Source of the DNA: Clostridia bacterium
GTDB taxonomy: Bacteria; Bacillota; Clostridia; Oscillospirales; CAG-272
Reading direction: 5' to 3'
DNA: 42,015 nt
Assembly (NCBI GenBank): GCA_028720145.1
Contig: JAQYLJ010000028.1
Coordinates: 1-42,015 of the forward strand
In this document: piece after piece, positions 6,252 through 16,538 of the stretch
Position numbering within the stretch: position 1 is the stretch's first letter
Layout of the letters: each line of letters starts with the position of its first letter
The notes under the pieces: generated by a model
Told to the model about the DNA's origin: nothing
Databases searched by the model: none
What the model saw: only the letters and a program-made list of their open reading frames with translations
Position numbers and translations under genes: made by a program

Positions 6252-8189
6252 CTATTTATGCCTTTGTTTGCGGCTCGACTTTGAAAGCAAGACGCGTGCC
6301 GCAAGGGGCGGCAAAGTCACCCTGTCCGTGATGCTCTCTCCGGGGTTTAACCCATCTGTCCAAACGCCGCGAACGACAAAGGTCTTGTCGATGTCCGAGC
6401 CGTTCACAAGGGTCAGCGAACGCGCGGTGCCGAGTGTACGGCTGAAGGCCGCCGTATCGGAATCAAGATGAAGAAGGCGGAAATCTCCCTCGGCATACTC
6501 CCGACGACTGTGGCGGAGCGCGCCCACCGCGCGGTAAAACGCGAGAAGGTCCTCATCGGTATGATGCCACGGGTACGGCATACGGTTAAACGGGTCGGCA
6601 TACCCCTCGCTCCCCGCTTCGTCTCCATAGTAGATGGTGGGTATCCCGGGCAGGGTCGCAAGCATGAGATAGGCGAGCCGCAGGCGGCGCACGGCGAGCG
6701 TGCGCTGTTCCTCCGTCATACGCATCTCCGCGAGTTCCTTTGTGGTATGTCCCGCGGGTTCCTCTCCCGCGAGCGCGGTCAGAATCCGCACGGTATCATG
6801 GGTGCCGAGCAGGTTCATCTGATAGTTCTGCACCCGGTGCGGGGTGTTCGGCATGACCTCGGTCAGCGCATAGCGCAGTTTCTCGGGGTCGTGATAGCGT
6901 AAGAACCGAATGATGCCGTCGCGCAGCTCATAGTTCATCACGCCGTCGAGCTGTTCCCCTTGGAAATAGTGGCGGCGGTACCCGTAGGCGATCTTGTTGG
7001 ATGCGTCTTCCCACACTTCCCCGTAGAGGATACTGTCGGGCGCTGACGCGGCAAGACGCTCTTTTAATCCCGAGACAAACCCGTCAGGGTATTCGTCCAC
7101 GACATCGAGGCGGAACCCGTCGACACCGCGGCGGGCGTAGTGGTCAATGACCCCGCCCTCGCCGAGGAAAAAGTCGCGGCAGGACGGCACCTGCGTATTG
7201 ATGCGCGGCAGGATGGGGATGTTCCACCAGCAGGTGTATTTATCGGGATAGTTCTGAAAATCGAACCATTCGTAGTACGGGGACTCTTTCGACTGATAGG
7301 CGCCGAGCGTGGGATACCGTCCGTAGCGGTTAAAGTACACGCTGTCGTCGCCCGTATGATTGAACACCCCGTCCAGAATGAGGTGCATTCCGCGCTTTTT
7401 GATTTCCGAAATCAGTTCGTCAAACGCGGCTTCCCCCCCGAACATCTCGTCGATTTTGAGATAGTTCCCCGTGTCGTATTTATGATTGGAATACGCCTCA
7501 AAAATAGGGTTGAGATACAGGCAGGTGACGCCGAAAGACGCGAGATAATCGAGTTTCCGCGTCACGCCTTGCAGATTCCCGCCGAAGAACATATTGTTCG
7601 CGAGCGGAGCACCCGGATACGCGGGGTACTGCGGCATTCCGTTCTCCCAGTCGGGGTTCAGAATCGCGTCCTCTCTGACAGGGGTCTCCGCGCCGCGCGC
7701 GAAACGGTCGACGAAAATCTGATAGAGAATCCCGCCCCGCATCCATGTCGGCTCGGCATAGCGGAAATGATAAAGTGTTAATTGAAAGGTATAATCTCCC
7801 GTCAAGCCCGAGACGAAACGACAGCCGCTCCCTGCAATTTTGAGGGCGCTCCCCTCGCCTGCCATCCCCCGAAAAGCGGGACGGAGGAAGTAAAGCCCCG
7901 TTCCCATCTCGCTCGTATCGAGTTCCCCGCGCCACAGGTCGTCGGCTCCTTGGATGCCGCCCCACGCAAGCGGTACCGTGCGGGCCTCTCCGCTCTCGTC
8001 CGAGCGGACCGAAACCGACGCCTCGGTCGCCCCGAGCTGTCGCGGGAGCGACAGGGTAAAACACAGAACGCCGCCGCGCTCAAACGCGCGGCGACTGTCC
8101 GAATCCTCCTGCCCATCACCGTAGAGAAACCGACCGTGACAGGCAAGAAGATGAGAGAAATTCAGGCGAACGAATGACGGCTCGCTCAT
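6252..8189 (-). CDS. GH13 alpha-amylase family enzyme (neopullulanase/cyclomaltodextrinase-like)
   Basis: This cytoplasmic alpha-glucan hydrolase has about 645 residues from the ATG of MSEPSFVRLNF. That start overlaps the glgP stop (ATGA), while the track's TTG start lies inside glgP. An N-terminal beta-sandwich of about 130 residues precedes the barrel, as in GH13_20-type enzymes. Barrel motifs are LILDGVFNHTG, DGFRLDVVDEYP (nucleophile Asp), ILYGEVWEDAS (acid/base Glu) and LLGTHDTVR. The calcium/substrate region has SNHKYDTGNYLKID. There is no signal peptide. As the last gene of the glycogen operon it probably trims limit dextrins or maltodextrins released during GlgP action; no separate debranching enzyme gene is present. 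Exact linkage specificity cannot be read from the sequence. Confidence 0.93.
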   Translation of the reverse strand: MSEPSFVRLNFSHLLACHGRFLYGDGQEDSDSRRAFERGGVLCFTLSLPRQLGATEASVSVRSDESGEARTVPLAWGGIQGADDLWRGELDTSEMGTGLYFLRPAFRGMAGEGSALKIAGSGCRFVSGLTGDYTFQLTLYHFRYAEPTWMRGGILYQIFVDRFARGAETPVREDAILNPDWENGMPQYPAYPGAPLANNMFFGGNLQGVTRKLDYLASFGVTCLYLNPIFEAYSNHKYDTGNYLKIDEMFGGEAAFDELISEIKKRGMHLILDGVFNHTGDDSVYFNRYGRYPTLGAYQSKESPYYEWFDFQNYPDKYTCWWNIPILPRINTQVPSCRDFFLGEGGVIDHYARRGVDGFRLDVVDEYPDGFVSGLKERLAASAPDSILYGEVWEDASNKIAYGYRRHYFQGEQLDGVMNYELRDGIIRFLRYHDPEKLRYALTEVMPNTPHRVQNYQMNLLGTHDTVRILTALAGEEPAGHTTKELAEMRMTEEQRTLAVRRLRLAYLMLATLPGIPTIYYGDEAGSEGYADPFNRMPYPWHHTDEDLLAFYRAVGALRHSRREYAEGDFRLLHLDSDTAAFSRTLGTARSLTLVNGSDIDKTFVVRGVWTDGLNPGESITDRVTLPPLAARVLLSKSSRKQRHK

Positions 8190-10660
8190 TTTCTGACAGG
8201 CGAGATGCGCCAAATATTGTTCGCGTAGTTGTGGATGCTGATATCCGACGAGAATCTGCCCGACGACGCGATATTGACGAGCGATTTACGCGCCCATTCG
8301 GTCGGGTCGGCGGTGTAGTCCGCGAGCGCCCGCTGATATGCGTGATAGTAGGCATCGAAATCGGCGAGGCACATATACGGGTCGGCGACGCTGTAACCGC
8401 CGTTGATGAGATAGTCCGCGATGAACGAGAAATCCTCTCCGCCGATGGGCTTCGAGAAGCGGTCGATGACCGCACGCAGGCGATCGGAGTTGTGATAATA
8501 CTCTCTCGCCTCGTAGCCGTGTCTCCACAGTTCGTCGACTTCCCAACTGTTCATGCCGAAGATATAGATGTTATCGTCTCCGACCGAGTTGCAAATCTCG
8601 ACATTCGCGCCGTCCATGGTGCCAATGGTGATGGCACCGTTCATCATGAGTTTCATGTTCGAGGTGCCGGACGCCTCTTTCCCCGCGAGCGAAATCTGCT
8701 CGGAGAGGTCGGCGGCGGGAATCAGCACTTCTGCCATGGAGACATTGTAGTCCTCCATGAAGACGACCTTAATCTTATCCTTGGTGCGCGGGTTGTTCTC
8801 GAGTTCTTTCGCGAGGAAGCAAATCAAACGGATGATCTTCTTCGCCATAACATATCCCGGCGCGGCTTTCGCACCGAAGATGAAGGTCTGCGGGGTAAAC
8901 TCGGCATTGGGATTCGCGAGCAATTCACCGTAAATCCCGATGATTTTCATGACATTGAGCAGTTGTCTCTTGTACTCGTGCAGCCGCTTGATCTGGACAT
9001 CGAAGAAGGACGACGGATCGATGACAACGCCCGATTTTTCATACGCCCACTTTGCGAATCTTGCCTTATTTGCCTTTTTGACATCGGCGAGGCGTTTCAG
9101 CACTTCCTCGTCAGTCGAATAGCGCTCAAAGTTCGCGAGCAGAGACGGCGACTGGCGAAATTCGGGTCCGATGCAGTCGGTCAGAAGCTCGGAGAGCCCC
9201 GGGTTCGCGTAGCAGAGCCAGCGGCGGTGTACCACGCCGTTCGTGACATTGGTGAACTTCCACGGCGTCATCTTGTAGTAGTCGTGGAAAATGGTGTTCT
9301 TCAAAATCTCGGAGTGGAGCGCGGAAACCCCGTTGACGGTATGTGAAGCGACCACGCAGAGGTTCGCCATCCGTACCTGATTGTAGCCGACAATCGCCAT
9401 GCGGGAGATGCGATCCCAGTCGCCCGGATAGAGGTTCCAGAGGTCGGCGCAGAAACGGCGGTTGATCTCGGTAATGATCGCGAAGATGCGCGGCAGTTTC
9501 ATGCGGAAGAGGTCGACCCGCCAGCACTCAAGTGCTTCGGGCATGACCGTGTGGTTGGTATAGGTGATGCACTTGGTGATGACGTTCCACGCCTGATCCC
9601 AAGTGTAGGAATAGACATCCATCAGAATCCGCATGAGTTCGGGAATCGCGAGGGTCGGGTGAGTATCGTTGATATGAATGGCGATGCGGTTCTCGAAGTT
9701 TTCAAGAGAGCCGTTCTCGGCGAAGTAGTCGCGGATAATGGATTGCAGAGACGCGGAGACGAGGAAATACTGCTGGGTCAGGCGAAGCAGTTTCCCCGAA
9801 TCGTTGTGATCCGGCGGATAGAGCTGACGCGTGATCTCCTCGACATTCGCCTTCTCTTCCAGCGTCTTGAGATAGCCGCCCTGAGAGGTATAGCCGCTGA
9901 TGGGCGCCGTTCTGTTCTCGCGGGCGCGCCAAAGCCGCAGGGTGTTCGTAGCATCCGAGTCCGCCCCCGGAATCATGACATCGTACGGAACCGCCCGCAC
10001 CTCGTCATAGTCGGTGTGGACGATGTGGAATTGCCCGTTCTCCCATTTCTCGGTCACTTGACCGCCAAAGCGCACGATCACGCTCTTCTCGGGGCGCGGG
10101 AACAGCCATGCGCCGCCGCGCTCAATCCACTCGTCGGGCAGTTCGACCTGCTCGCCGTCGATGAGTTTCTGTTTGAACAGCCCCGTCTCATAGCAGAGCG
10201 AGTATCCGTTCGCGGCATAGTTGAGGTTACTGAGCGAGTCCATAAAGCAGGCGGCGAGCCGTCCGAGGCCGCCATTCCCGAGTCCGGGGTCAATCTCGCA
10301 GGCATAAATCTCATCAAAAGAAGAGCCGCAGTCTTTTAAGACGTTGCAAAGGCTGTCGTAGATACCGAGGTTGCGCGCGTTATTCAGAAGCGAACGTCCG
10401 AGAAGGAACTCCATGCACAGGTAGCATACACGCTTACTCTCCTGCGCTTTGATTCTCTTTTTATACGCGGTGCGGTTACGCGACATGATGTCTTTCATCA
10501 CCGCGACCGTCGCGGTATAGAGTTGCTCTGTCGTCGCTTCCCGAGGGTTCGAGATGCCGCGCGTCTGCAGCTTGGCGCTCAGTTTCTCTTTGAGTTTCGC
10601 CTCGGTCATGACCTCACGGTCGGAAACGGTCTTTGCGGTCTTTTTGCTTGCATTATTCAT
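8186..10660 (-). CDS. glgP: Glycogen/starch phosphorylase
   Basis: This 824-residue GT35 enzyme releases glucose-1-phosphate from glycogen ends using phosphate and PLP. The PLP site is KEASGTSNMKLMMNGAITIGTMDGANVEI, containing the Schiff-base lysine. Other signatures are GLGNGGLGRLAACFMDSL, HINDTHPTLAIPELMRIL, KFTNVTNGVVHRRWL and QIKRLHEYKRQLLN. Length is normal for bacterial GlgP. The first 25 or so residues are lysine-rich and variable. It lies 33 bases after glgA in the operon and overlaps the amylase start by 4 bases. The ribosome site is modest (AGGAAA, rather far from the ATG). With GlgA in the same transcript, synthesis and breakdown must be balanced after transcription. Confidence 0.98.
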   Translation of the reverse strand: MNNASKKTAKTVSDREVMTEAKLKEKLSAKLQTRGISNPREATTEQLYTATVAVMKDIMSRNRTAYKKRIKAQESKRVCYLCMEFLLGRSLLNNARNLGIYDSLCNVLKDCGSSFDEIYACEIDPGLGNGGLGRLAACFMDSLSNLNYAANGYSLCYETGLFKQKLIDGEQVELPDEWIERGGAWLFPRPEKSVIVRFGGQVTEKWENGQFHIVHTDYDEVRAVPYDVMIPGADSDATNTLRLWRARENRTAPISGYTSQGGYLKTLEEKANVEEITRQLYPPDHNDSGKLLRLTQQYFLVSASLQSIIRDYFAENGSLENFENRIAIHINDTHPTLAIPELMRILMDVYSYTWDQAWNVITKCITYTNHTVMPEALECWRVDLFRMKLPRIFAIITEINRRFCADLWNLYPGDWDRISRMAIVGYNQVRMANLCVVASHTVNGVSALHSEILKNTIFHDYYKMTPWKFTNVTNGVVHRRWLCYANPGLSELLTDCIGPEFRQSPSLLANFERYSTDEEVLKRLADVKKANKARFAKWAYEKSGVVIDPSSFFDVQIKRLHEYKRQLLNVMKIIGIYGELLANPNAEFTPQTFIFGAKAAPGYVMAKKIIRLICFLAKELENNPRTKDKIKVVFMEDYNVSMAEVLIPAADLSEQISLAGKEASGTSNMKLMMNGAITIGTMDGANVEICNSVGDDNIYIFGMNSWEVDELWRHGYEAREYYHNSDRLRAVIDRFSKPIGGEDFSFIADYLINGGYSVADPYMCLADFDAYYHAYQRALADYTADPTEWARKSLVNIASSGRFSSDISIHNYANNIWRISPVRK

Positions 10661-10693
10661 TGAAATGTGTTTTCCTGTTCTCTATTTATTTGG

Positions 10694-12124
10694 TTATCGA
10701 ATACTTCTGTATAGGTTGAGGTACTGCTCCGCCGACTTCTTCCATGTGAAGTCCGCGTGCATGGCGCGCTGTACGAGCGCATCCCACTCGGGCTGATTGC
10801 GGTAGACGGCGAGGGCGTCTTTCACTTTGAAGAGCATTTCGTGCGCGTTGAAATTATTGAATTGGAATCCGATGGACCCCGGTGCGCCGTAAGGAATAAT
10901 CGAGTCGTAGAGCCCGCCGACCGCACGGACGATCGGGACAGTGCCGTAGGAGCAGGCGATCATCTGCGAAAGCCCGCAGGGTTCACTCTTCGACGGCATG
11001 AGGAAGAGGTCGGAAGAGGCGTAAATCCGCTTGGAGAGTCCGCGGTCGAATTTTATCAGCGCGCGCGCCTTCTGCCCGTTCCTCGATGCAAGGGTTTCAA
11101 GGATTCTTTCATAGGAATCATCGCCCGTGCCGAGCAGAACAAATTGAACATTCTCCTGCATGAGTTCATCGAAAATGTGGAGCAGGAGGTCGATGCCTTT
11201 CGCGTGGGTGAGACGGGTAATCATGCCGATCATGGGGATCGAGGGGTCGCGGGTCAGCCCGAGCTCCTCCTGCAACGCCATTTTGTTCGCCGCTTTCCCT
11301 TCCCGCACGGTCTTCGCATCATAGGGTTTGACAATATCGCCGCCCTTATCCGGGGAGAAATAGACAGTATCGATGCCGTTAATCACTCCGCAAATTTTAT
11401 AGGCGTACATATTGATCATATTTTGGAGCCCGCAGGCGAAGAACGCATGGCGCAGTTCGTTCGCGTAGTTCGGGCTGACGGTGGTCACACGGTCGGCGCA
11501 GACGATGGCGCCTTTCATGAGGTTGAGACAGCCGTCGAACTCGAGAATGGATTTATACCGTTCTTCGAGACCGAAGACATTCCCGAGAATATAGGGGTCG
11601 AATTTCCCCTGATACTCGATATTATGAATGGTGAACACGGTCTTGACACCGCGCAGAGCGGGATTCTCCGCATATTTCGTGCGAAGATAGACCACGGTCA
11701 TCGCGGTCTGCCAGTCGTTCGCCGCCAGAATATCGGGTATTTGGTTCATGCGGAGCATAAACTCGACGACAGCCATGGAGAAATAGGCGAACCGCTCGCC
11801 GTCGTCGTACTGCCCGTAGAGCCCGCCCGGACGCTTGAAATAGTGCTCGTTGTCAAGGAAGTAGTAATGCACCCCGTTGACCTCGGTGCGGAACACGCCG
11901 CAATACTCGTCTCGCCACGAATAACGGATATGGTAAGAGGTCAAGAACTTCATTTTTTTGCGCTGGGCATCGGTCACCTGTCCGTAGAGGGGCAGAATGA
12001 CGCTGACATCGCAGTTCTCCGGGTCGGCGGCTTTCACCGCGGCGGGGAGCGCGCCCATCACATCTCCGAGCCCGCCCGAAGCGGCGAACGGAGCCGCCTC
12101 ACTCGTCACATATAAAATCTTCAT
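10694..12124 (-). CDS. glgA: Glycogen synthase (ADP-glucose type)
   Basis: This 476-residue GT5 glycosyltransferase extends alpha-1,4-glucan chains from ADP-glucose. The N-terminal MKILYVTSEAAPFAASGGLGDVMGALP carries the substrate loop, with SGGLGDV in place of the more usual KTGGLADV. VFTIHNIEYQG, VTTVSPNYANEL, VINGIDTVYFSPD, GMITRLTHAKGIDLL and FLMPSKSEPCGLSQM are further GT-B signatures. The SD AAAGGAT is suitably placed. The gap to glgD contains an 18-base tandem repeat. It lies in the middle of the glycogen operon. Confidence 0.98.
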   Translation of the reverse strand: MKILYVTSEAAPFAASGGLGDVMGALPAAVKAADPENCDVSVILPLYGQVTDAQRKKMKFLTSYHIRYSWRDEYCGVFRTEVNGVHYYFLDNEHYFKRPGGLYGQYDDGERFAYFSMAVVEFMLRMNQIPDILAANDWQTAMTVVYLRTKYAENPALRGVKTVFTIHNIEYQGKFDPYILGNVFGLEERYKSILEFDGCLNLMKGAIVCADRVTTVSPNYANELRHAFFACGLQNMINMYAYKICGVINGIDTVYFSPDKGGDIVKPYDAKTVREGKAANKMALQEELGLTRDPSIPMIGMITRLTHAKGIDLLLHIFDELMQENVQFVLLGTGDDSYERILETLASRNGQKARALIKFDRGLSKRIYASSDLFLMPSKSEPCGLSQMIACSYGTVPIVRAVGGLYDSIIPYGAPGSIGFQFNNFNAHEMLFKVKDALAVYRNQPEWDALVQRAMHADFTWKKSAEQYLNLYRSIR

Positions 12125-12136
12125 GTGCTATCCTTT

Positions 12137-12169
12137 CTTTGGGATGGTGTTCTGCTTTGGGATGGTGTT
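12137..12169. repeat. Two-copy 18-bp tandem repeat in the glgD-glgA gap
   Basis: CTTTGGGATGGTGTT occurs at 12137-12151 and again at 12155-12169. It fills most of the 51-base spacer just upstream of the glgA ribosome site. It looks like a local duplication; no function is evident. Confidence 0.8.
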
Positions 12170-12175
12170 TGGAAA

Positions 12176-13306
12176 TCAAACATGTCTCCCCTTGGAGATG
12201 AAGAACGGCAGAGTCGGTGCGCCCGAGAGCGTGCTGTTCGCGGAAATCGAGACATTCTTATCCGCGACGACGCACTGAATGGTCGAGCCGTCGCCGATAT
12301 CTGTCCCGCCGAAGAGAATGGAATCTTTGACGACAGCGCCGCGTCCGACTTTGACACCACGGAAGAGAATCGAGTTCTCGACCGTGCCCTCAATGACGCA
12401 TCCGTCGGCGATCATGGAGTTCGAGACCGCCGCACCCTCGCGGTAAAGTACAGGCGCGGAGTTATGCACCTTGGTATAAATCGGGCGCTCGCCGCAGAAT
12501 AGCTCGGCGCGCAGACTGGGGTCTTTCGCAAGCGCGATGCTGTGGCGATAGTAATCGGTGAACGAGGAGACCTGCGCGACAAACCCTTTGAATCTGTGCA
12601 CATAAATCTTCTTGTCCCCGGTATTCTTCATGAGGACATCCTCCGAGAGACTCTGGAGGTTCTCGCGGAAAGACTGGTTCAAAACCGCGTTCAGATACGC
12701 CGTCCTGACAATATAGATATTGATGAACCGATCGGAATATCCCTTGACGGGCACCGTGGATTTGGTAATCCGCTTGACACAACCCGTCTTTTCATCGGCG
12801 TCGACCATCATCACGCTGCCCTTCGACGAGAAGTCGGGGGTACAGGGGGTCGTCACCATGGTGATGTCCGCGCCGCGGGTCTCATGTTCCTCGATGATTT
12901 CATTGAGGTTGAGATTGCAAATGTTATCGGTATCCGAGAGCACGACCGTATCTTCCCGAATCTCCAAAATGAACTCCTGCATACTCTTGAGTGCTTCGAG
13001 ATGATGGAGATACATGACGCTGTTCGGGGTGCGGGCGGTCTGATAGGGAGAGATGAACTTGATGCCTCCCGCACGACGCGCCAAATCCCAGTCCTTACCG
13101 GAACCGATATGTTCGTTGAGCGAACGGTAGTTGTAGTTGGCGATGAGGGAGATATTCGTGATCCCCGCGTTCACCATATTGGAGAGCGCGAAGTCCACGA
13201 GACGGTAGCGGCATCCGAACGGAATGGCGGCGACCGTCCTGTCCGCCGTCAGACGGGACAGATTGTTATCATTGAGGTTCGAGAATACAATTCCTGCTGC
13301 GCTCAT
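12176..13306 (-). CDS. glgD: GlgD, glucose-1-phosphate adenylyltransferase-like subunit
   Basis: This 376-residue paralogue of GlgC forms the mixed ADP-glucose pyrophosphorylase of Firmicutes. MSAAGIVFSNLNDNNLSRLTADRTVAAIPFGCRYRLVDFALSNMVNAGI is the typical GlgD N-terminus, in which the canonical GlgC nucleotide-loop GGxGxRL is replaced, so it is probably regulatory rather than fully catalytic. The C-terminal left-handed beta-helix shows hexapeptide repeats (VSNSMIADGCVIEGTVENSILFRGVKVGRGAVVKDSIL). It lies directly downstream of glgC with a one-base gap; GAGGT in the end of glgC serves as its ribosome site. Confidence 0.97.
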   Translation of the reverse strand: MSAAGIVFSNLNDNNLSRLTADRTVAAIPFGCRYRLVDFALSNMVNAGITNISLIANYNYRSLNEHIGSGKDWDLARRAGGIKFISPYQTARTPNSVMYLHHLEALKSMQEFILEIREDTVVLSDTDNICNLNLNEIIEEHETRGADITMVTTPCTPDFSSKGSVMMVDADEKTGCVKRITKSTVPVKGYSDRFINIYIVRTAYLNAVLNQSFRENLQSLSEDVLMKNTGDKKIYVHRFKGFVAQVSSFTDYYRHSIALAKDPSLRAELFCGERPIYTKVHNSAPVLYREGAAVSNSMIADGCVIEGTVENSILFRGVKVGRGAVVKDSILFGGTDIGDGSTIQCVVADKNVSISANSTLSGAPTLPFFISKGRHV

Positions 13307-13307
13307 C

Positions 13308-14450
13308 TTACTTTACCTCGCTTCCCTTTGCAATGACCTTGATATGGTTCTTGTCCCCTGCCGGATCCCCGACATGGGCGCCCTCGCAAATCAGCGTGTC
13401 GCTGTCGATGATGGCGTAGTCGATGACCGCACCGCGCTTGACGACCACGTCTTCCATAATGACCGAGTTCCGCACGACCGCGCCCTCTTCGATGATGACA
13501 CCACCCGAGAGCACCGAATGTTCGACCGTGCCGTTGATCTCACAGCCCTCGGAGATCATCGCATCGCTGATTTTGGCGGACGCGCCGATGTACTGCGGTG
13601 CACGGGCGATATTCCGAGAGAAAATACGGGAGGTCGGCAACGAGAGGTTCAGCACCGGGGAGGGCCCGAGGGTATCCATATTGGCCTCCCACAGAGACGC
13701 GATGGTCCCGACATCTTTCCAATAGTCGTTATAGCGGTAGGCGAATACGCGCTCGCCGTTCGCGAGCAGGTTCGGGATAATGTTCTTCCCGAAGTCGTTC
13801 TGCGAGGTCTCATCCGCCTCATCGGTCTCGAGGTATTTCAGCAGGACATCCGCGGAGAAGATGTAAATCCCCATGGACGCCTGATTGTTCTTCGGCTGTT
13901 TCGGCTTTTCCTCAAACTCGTAGATGCTCCCGTCGGGGTTGGTGTTACAAATCCCGAAACGGCTCGCCTCTTCCATGGGAACCGTGATGGTGGCGATGGT
14001 GCACGCCGCAGCGGTCTCCTTATGTTGTTTGAGCATCAGGGAGTAGTCCATCCGATAGATATGGTCGCCCGAGAGGATCAGGACATAATCGGGGGAATAC
14101 TGCTTGATGAAGTTGATGTTCTGGTAGATCGCGTTCGCCGTCCCTTTGTACCAATCGGAGCGACGGCTCCCCATGTACGGCGGCAGGACCGTCAGACCCC
14201 CGCGCGTGCGGTCGAGGTCCCACGGCGCCCCATTCCCGACATACTCGTTGAGCGCGAGCGGCTGATACTGGGTCAGCACGCCGACGGTGTCGATGCCGGA
14301 ATTGATACAGTTCGAGAGCGGAAAATCAATGATTTTGTACTTCCCCCCAAAGGTGACGGCGGGCTTCGCCGTCTGTTGGGTCAACTCGTAGAGACGGCTC
14401 CCCTGTCCGCCTGCGAGCAGCATGGCAATGCACTCTTTTTTACAGTACAT
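13308..14450 (-). CDS. glgC: Glucose-1-phosphate adenylyltransferase, catalytic subunit
   Basis: This 380-residue nucleotidyltransferase makes ADP-glucose from ATP and glucose-1-phosphate. [53 protein letters not shown] contains the intact GGxGxRL loop and the KPAV segment. [13 protein letters not shown] carries the metal-binding aspartate, and [20 protein letters not shown] the glucose-1-phosphate site. A beta-helix with hexapeptide repeats closes the protein. A perfect GGAGG ribosome site lies 6 bases before the ATG. It is second in the glycogen operon, between glgB and glgD, and forms the functional heteromer with GlgD. Confidence 0.98.
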   Translation of the reverse strand: MYCKKECIAMLLAGGQGSRLYELTQQTAKPAVTFGGKYKIIDFPLSNCINSGIDTVGVLTQYQPLALNEYVGNGAPWDLDRTRGGLTVLPPYMGSRRSDWYKGTANAIYQNINFIKQYSPDYVLILSGDHIYRMDYSLMLKQHKETAAACTIATITVPMEEASRFGICNTNPDGSIYEFEEKPKQPKNNQASMGIYIFSADVLLKYLETDEADETSQNDFGKNIIPNLLANGERVFAYRYNDYWKDVGTIASLWEANMDTLGPSPVLNLSLPTSRIFSRNIARAPQYIGASAKISDAMISEGCEINGTVEHSVLSGGVIIEEGAVVRNSVIMEDVVVKRGAVIDYAIIDSDTLICEGAHVGDPAGDKNHIKVIAKGSEVK

Positions 14451-14463
14451 AAACGACCTCCGT

Positions 14464-16473
14464 TTATAGAATAATCTGATTCTTGTCTCCGTCTTTCGGG
14501 CGGAGAATGATACCCGTCATATGGGCGAGAGGAACGTCGATAAACCAGTCCTCCCGCGTCTCGGTCACGCGCTTGACCGTTGGTTTCACCGTCTCGGGGA
14601 GCGCATCGCCGGTGCTCTTCTTACGGCTCTTTCTCGGTTTCACCGTCACTTCTTTTTCATAGGTCACGGTGACGGGATACGGGACGAGCGGGGGTTTCTC
14701 TTCCCCGTTCCCCTCGGTCTCGAAGGCGACCTCGTAAATCTTACCTTTTTCGGCGGGGACACGAATGGTCAGGTCGCACCCGCCGAACCCGAGCACCACG
14801 ATGAGAGAAGTACCGTCCAAGGCGTTTCTCGTAAACGCGACCATGTTCTCTTTCGCGGCATCGGGATAAATCCATGTGAATCCGCGCGGGGAGAAATCCT
14901 GCTCCCAAAGCGCGGGGGTCTCCAAATAGAAGCGGTTGAGCGCCGCGACATACTCGCGGAGCGCGGCGTGCGCGGGGTAGTCGAGCATGAACCATTCGAG
15001 GGATTTGGAGAAGTCCCATTCCGCGAACTGCCCGTACTCGGTGCCCATGAACATCATCTTTTTCCCGGGGTAGGTCATCTGGAGCATGACCGCCGTCTTG
15101 AACTGACGGAACTTATCCTCATAGGAGCCGAACGGCTTATTGATGAGCGACTTCTTCCCGTACACCACTTCATCGTGGGAAACCGGGAGAATATAGTTCT
15201 CGTTATACGCATAGAGAAGCGGGAAATTCAGGGCGTTGTGGTGATACTGCCGGAAATAGGGGTCGGTCGCGAGATAATCGAAAAAGTCGTTCGCCCATCC
15301 CATATTCCATTTCATATTGAACCCAAGACCGCCCTCGTGGACGGGGTGGGTGATGCCGCCCCAAGAAGTAGACTCTTCGGCAATCATCAGAATGTCGGGA
15401 TAGAGCCCGAAGAGGTGGGCATTCAGCTTCCGGAAAAACGCGATGGCTTCGAGGTTCTTATTCTCCCCGTAAATGTTCGGAATCCACTCGCCCGGCTCTC
15501 TGTCATAATCGAGATACAGCATGGACGAGACCGCGTCGACACGAAGCCCGTCGAAGTGAAATTCTTTGAGCCAATAGGTGGCGTTCGAGACCAGGAACGA
15601 CTGCACCTCGGTGCGACCGAGGTCGAAGAAGCGCGTCCCCCAAGAGCGGGACTCTTGTCTGTCCTTCCCCTGATATTCATAGGTGGGATAGCCGTCGAAC
15701 TCGTATAGTCCCCACGCGTCTTTCGGGAAATGCGCGGGCACCCAGTCGAGCAGGACTCCAATCCCCGCGCGGTGGAGGGTGTCGACAAAATAGCGGAGGT
15801 CATCGGGGGAGCCGTAGCGGGAGGTCGGCGCGTAGAAACCGCAGACCTGATACCCCCATGAGCGGTCGAACGGGTATTCGGCGATCGGCATGAGTTCGAC
15901 ATGGGTATACCCCATGGATTTCGCATAGGGCGCGAGCGCGTCCGCGAGCTCTCGATACGAGAGATAACTCCTGTCCTCATGCTTCATGAACGAGCCGAGA
16001 TGCACCTCATAGATATTGATGGGTGCGGGGATATACGCGCCGTCCCGCGCGGTGATGGTCTCGCGACGGTGGGCAAGCCATGCGGCATCCCCCCAAGGGT
16101 AGACGTGCTCGTCGCAGACGATGGATGCGCCGTCCGCGCCCCCGCGCGAAAAAACAGCGTAGGGGTCCCCTTTGTAAAAGACCCCTTTCGCAGATTGTAC
16201 CCGAATTTTATACGCCTGTCCATCGAGGGAGACCGCGGAATCGTATGCCAGTTCCCAGACACCGCCGTCCGACAGACGGCGCATCGGGATTCCTCTCTCC
16301 CAGTCGCAGAAATCCCCGACAACAAAGACATGGGTCGCGTGCGGCGCCCAAGTGCGGAATGTATAGCGGTAGCGTCCCTCGGACACCTCGGTCAAGTGGC
16401 ACCCGAGAAAATCATACGCATTGTAATGCGTACCCTGATGGAAAAGATATACATCCGTCTGAATATCTCTCAT
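14464..16473 (-). CDS. glgB: 1,4-alpha-glucan branching enzyme
   Basis: This 669-residue GH13_9-type enzyme makes alpha-1,6 branches. An N-terminal CBM48 region ([24 protein letters not shown]) precedes the barrel motifs [28 protein letters not shown] (nucleophile), [11 protein letters not shown] (acid/base) and [15 protein letters not shown]. The C-terminus is longer than usual. After the beta domain comes a Lys/Arg-rich stretch ([14 protein letters not shown]) and a further 50 or so residues ending in a short strand-like segment, [10 protein letters not shown]. The start follows GAGGGA by six bases. It is the first gene of the operon, behind a consensus promoter and an inverted repeat. Confidence 0.97.
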   Translation of the reverse strand: MRDIQTDVYLFHQGTHYNAYDFLGCHLTEVSEGRYRYTFRTWAPHATHVFVVGDFCDWERGIPMRRLSDGGVWELAYDSAVSLDGQAYKIRVQSAKGVFYKGDPYAVFSRGGADGASIVCDEHVYPWGDAAWLAHRRETITARDGAYIPAPINIYEVHLGSFMKHEDRSYLSYRELADALAPYAKSMGYTHVELMPIAEYPFDRSWGYQVCGFYAPTSRYGSPDDLRYFVDTLHRAGIGVLLDWVPAHFPKDAWGLYEFDGYPTYEYQGKDRQESRSWGTRFFDLGRTEVQSFLVSNATYWLKEFHFDGLRVDAVSSMLYLDYDREPGEWIPNIYGENKNLEAIAFFRKLNAHLFGLYPDILMIAEESTSWGGITHPVHEGGLGFNMKWNMGWANDFFDYLATDPYFRQYHHNALNFPLLYAYNENYILPVSHDEVVYGKKSLINKPFGSYEDKFRQFKTAVMLQMTYPGKKMMFMGTEYGQFAEWDFSKSLEWFMLDYPAHAALREYVAALNRFYLETPALWEQDFSPRGFTWIYPDAAKENMVAFTRNALDGTSLIVVLGFGGCDLTIRVPAEKGKIYEVAFETEGNGEEKPPLVPYPVTVTYEKEVTVKPRKSRKKSTGDALPETVKPTVKRVTETREDWFIDVPLAHMTGIILRPKDGDKNQIIL

Positions 16474-16488
16474 GCGCGTCCCTCAACT

Positions 16489-16512
16489 TTGAAATCCTTA
16501 TTGAAATCCTTA
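16489..16512. repeat. Perfect 12-bp tandem repeat in the glgB leader
   Basis: TTGAAATCCTTA occurs twice head to tail (16489-16500, 16501-16512). On the transcribed strand it reads TAAGGATTTCAA twice, each with an AAGGA SD-like core, 15-40 bases upstream of the glgB start. It may be a slipped duplication or a ribosome standby region. Confidence 0.8.
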
Positions 16513-16538
16513 CTATCTTGCGCCGATTCGCACACGCA

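Noticed and set aside
6035-6304. 89-residue minus-strand ORF over copy B
   Set aside because: It is composed of repeat hairpins and the amylase 3' end, with no ribosome site.
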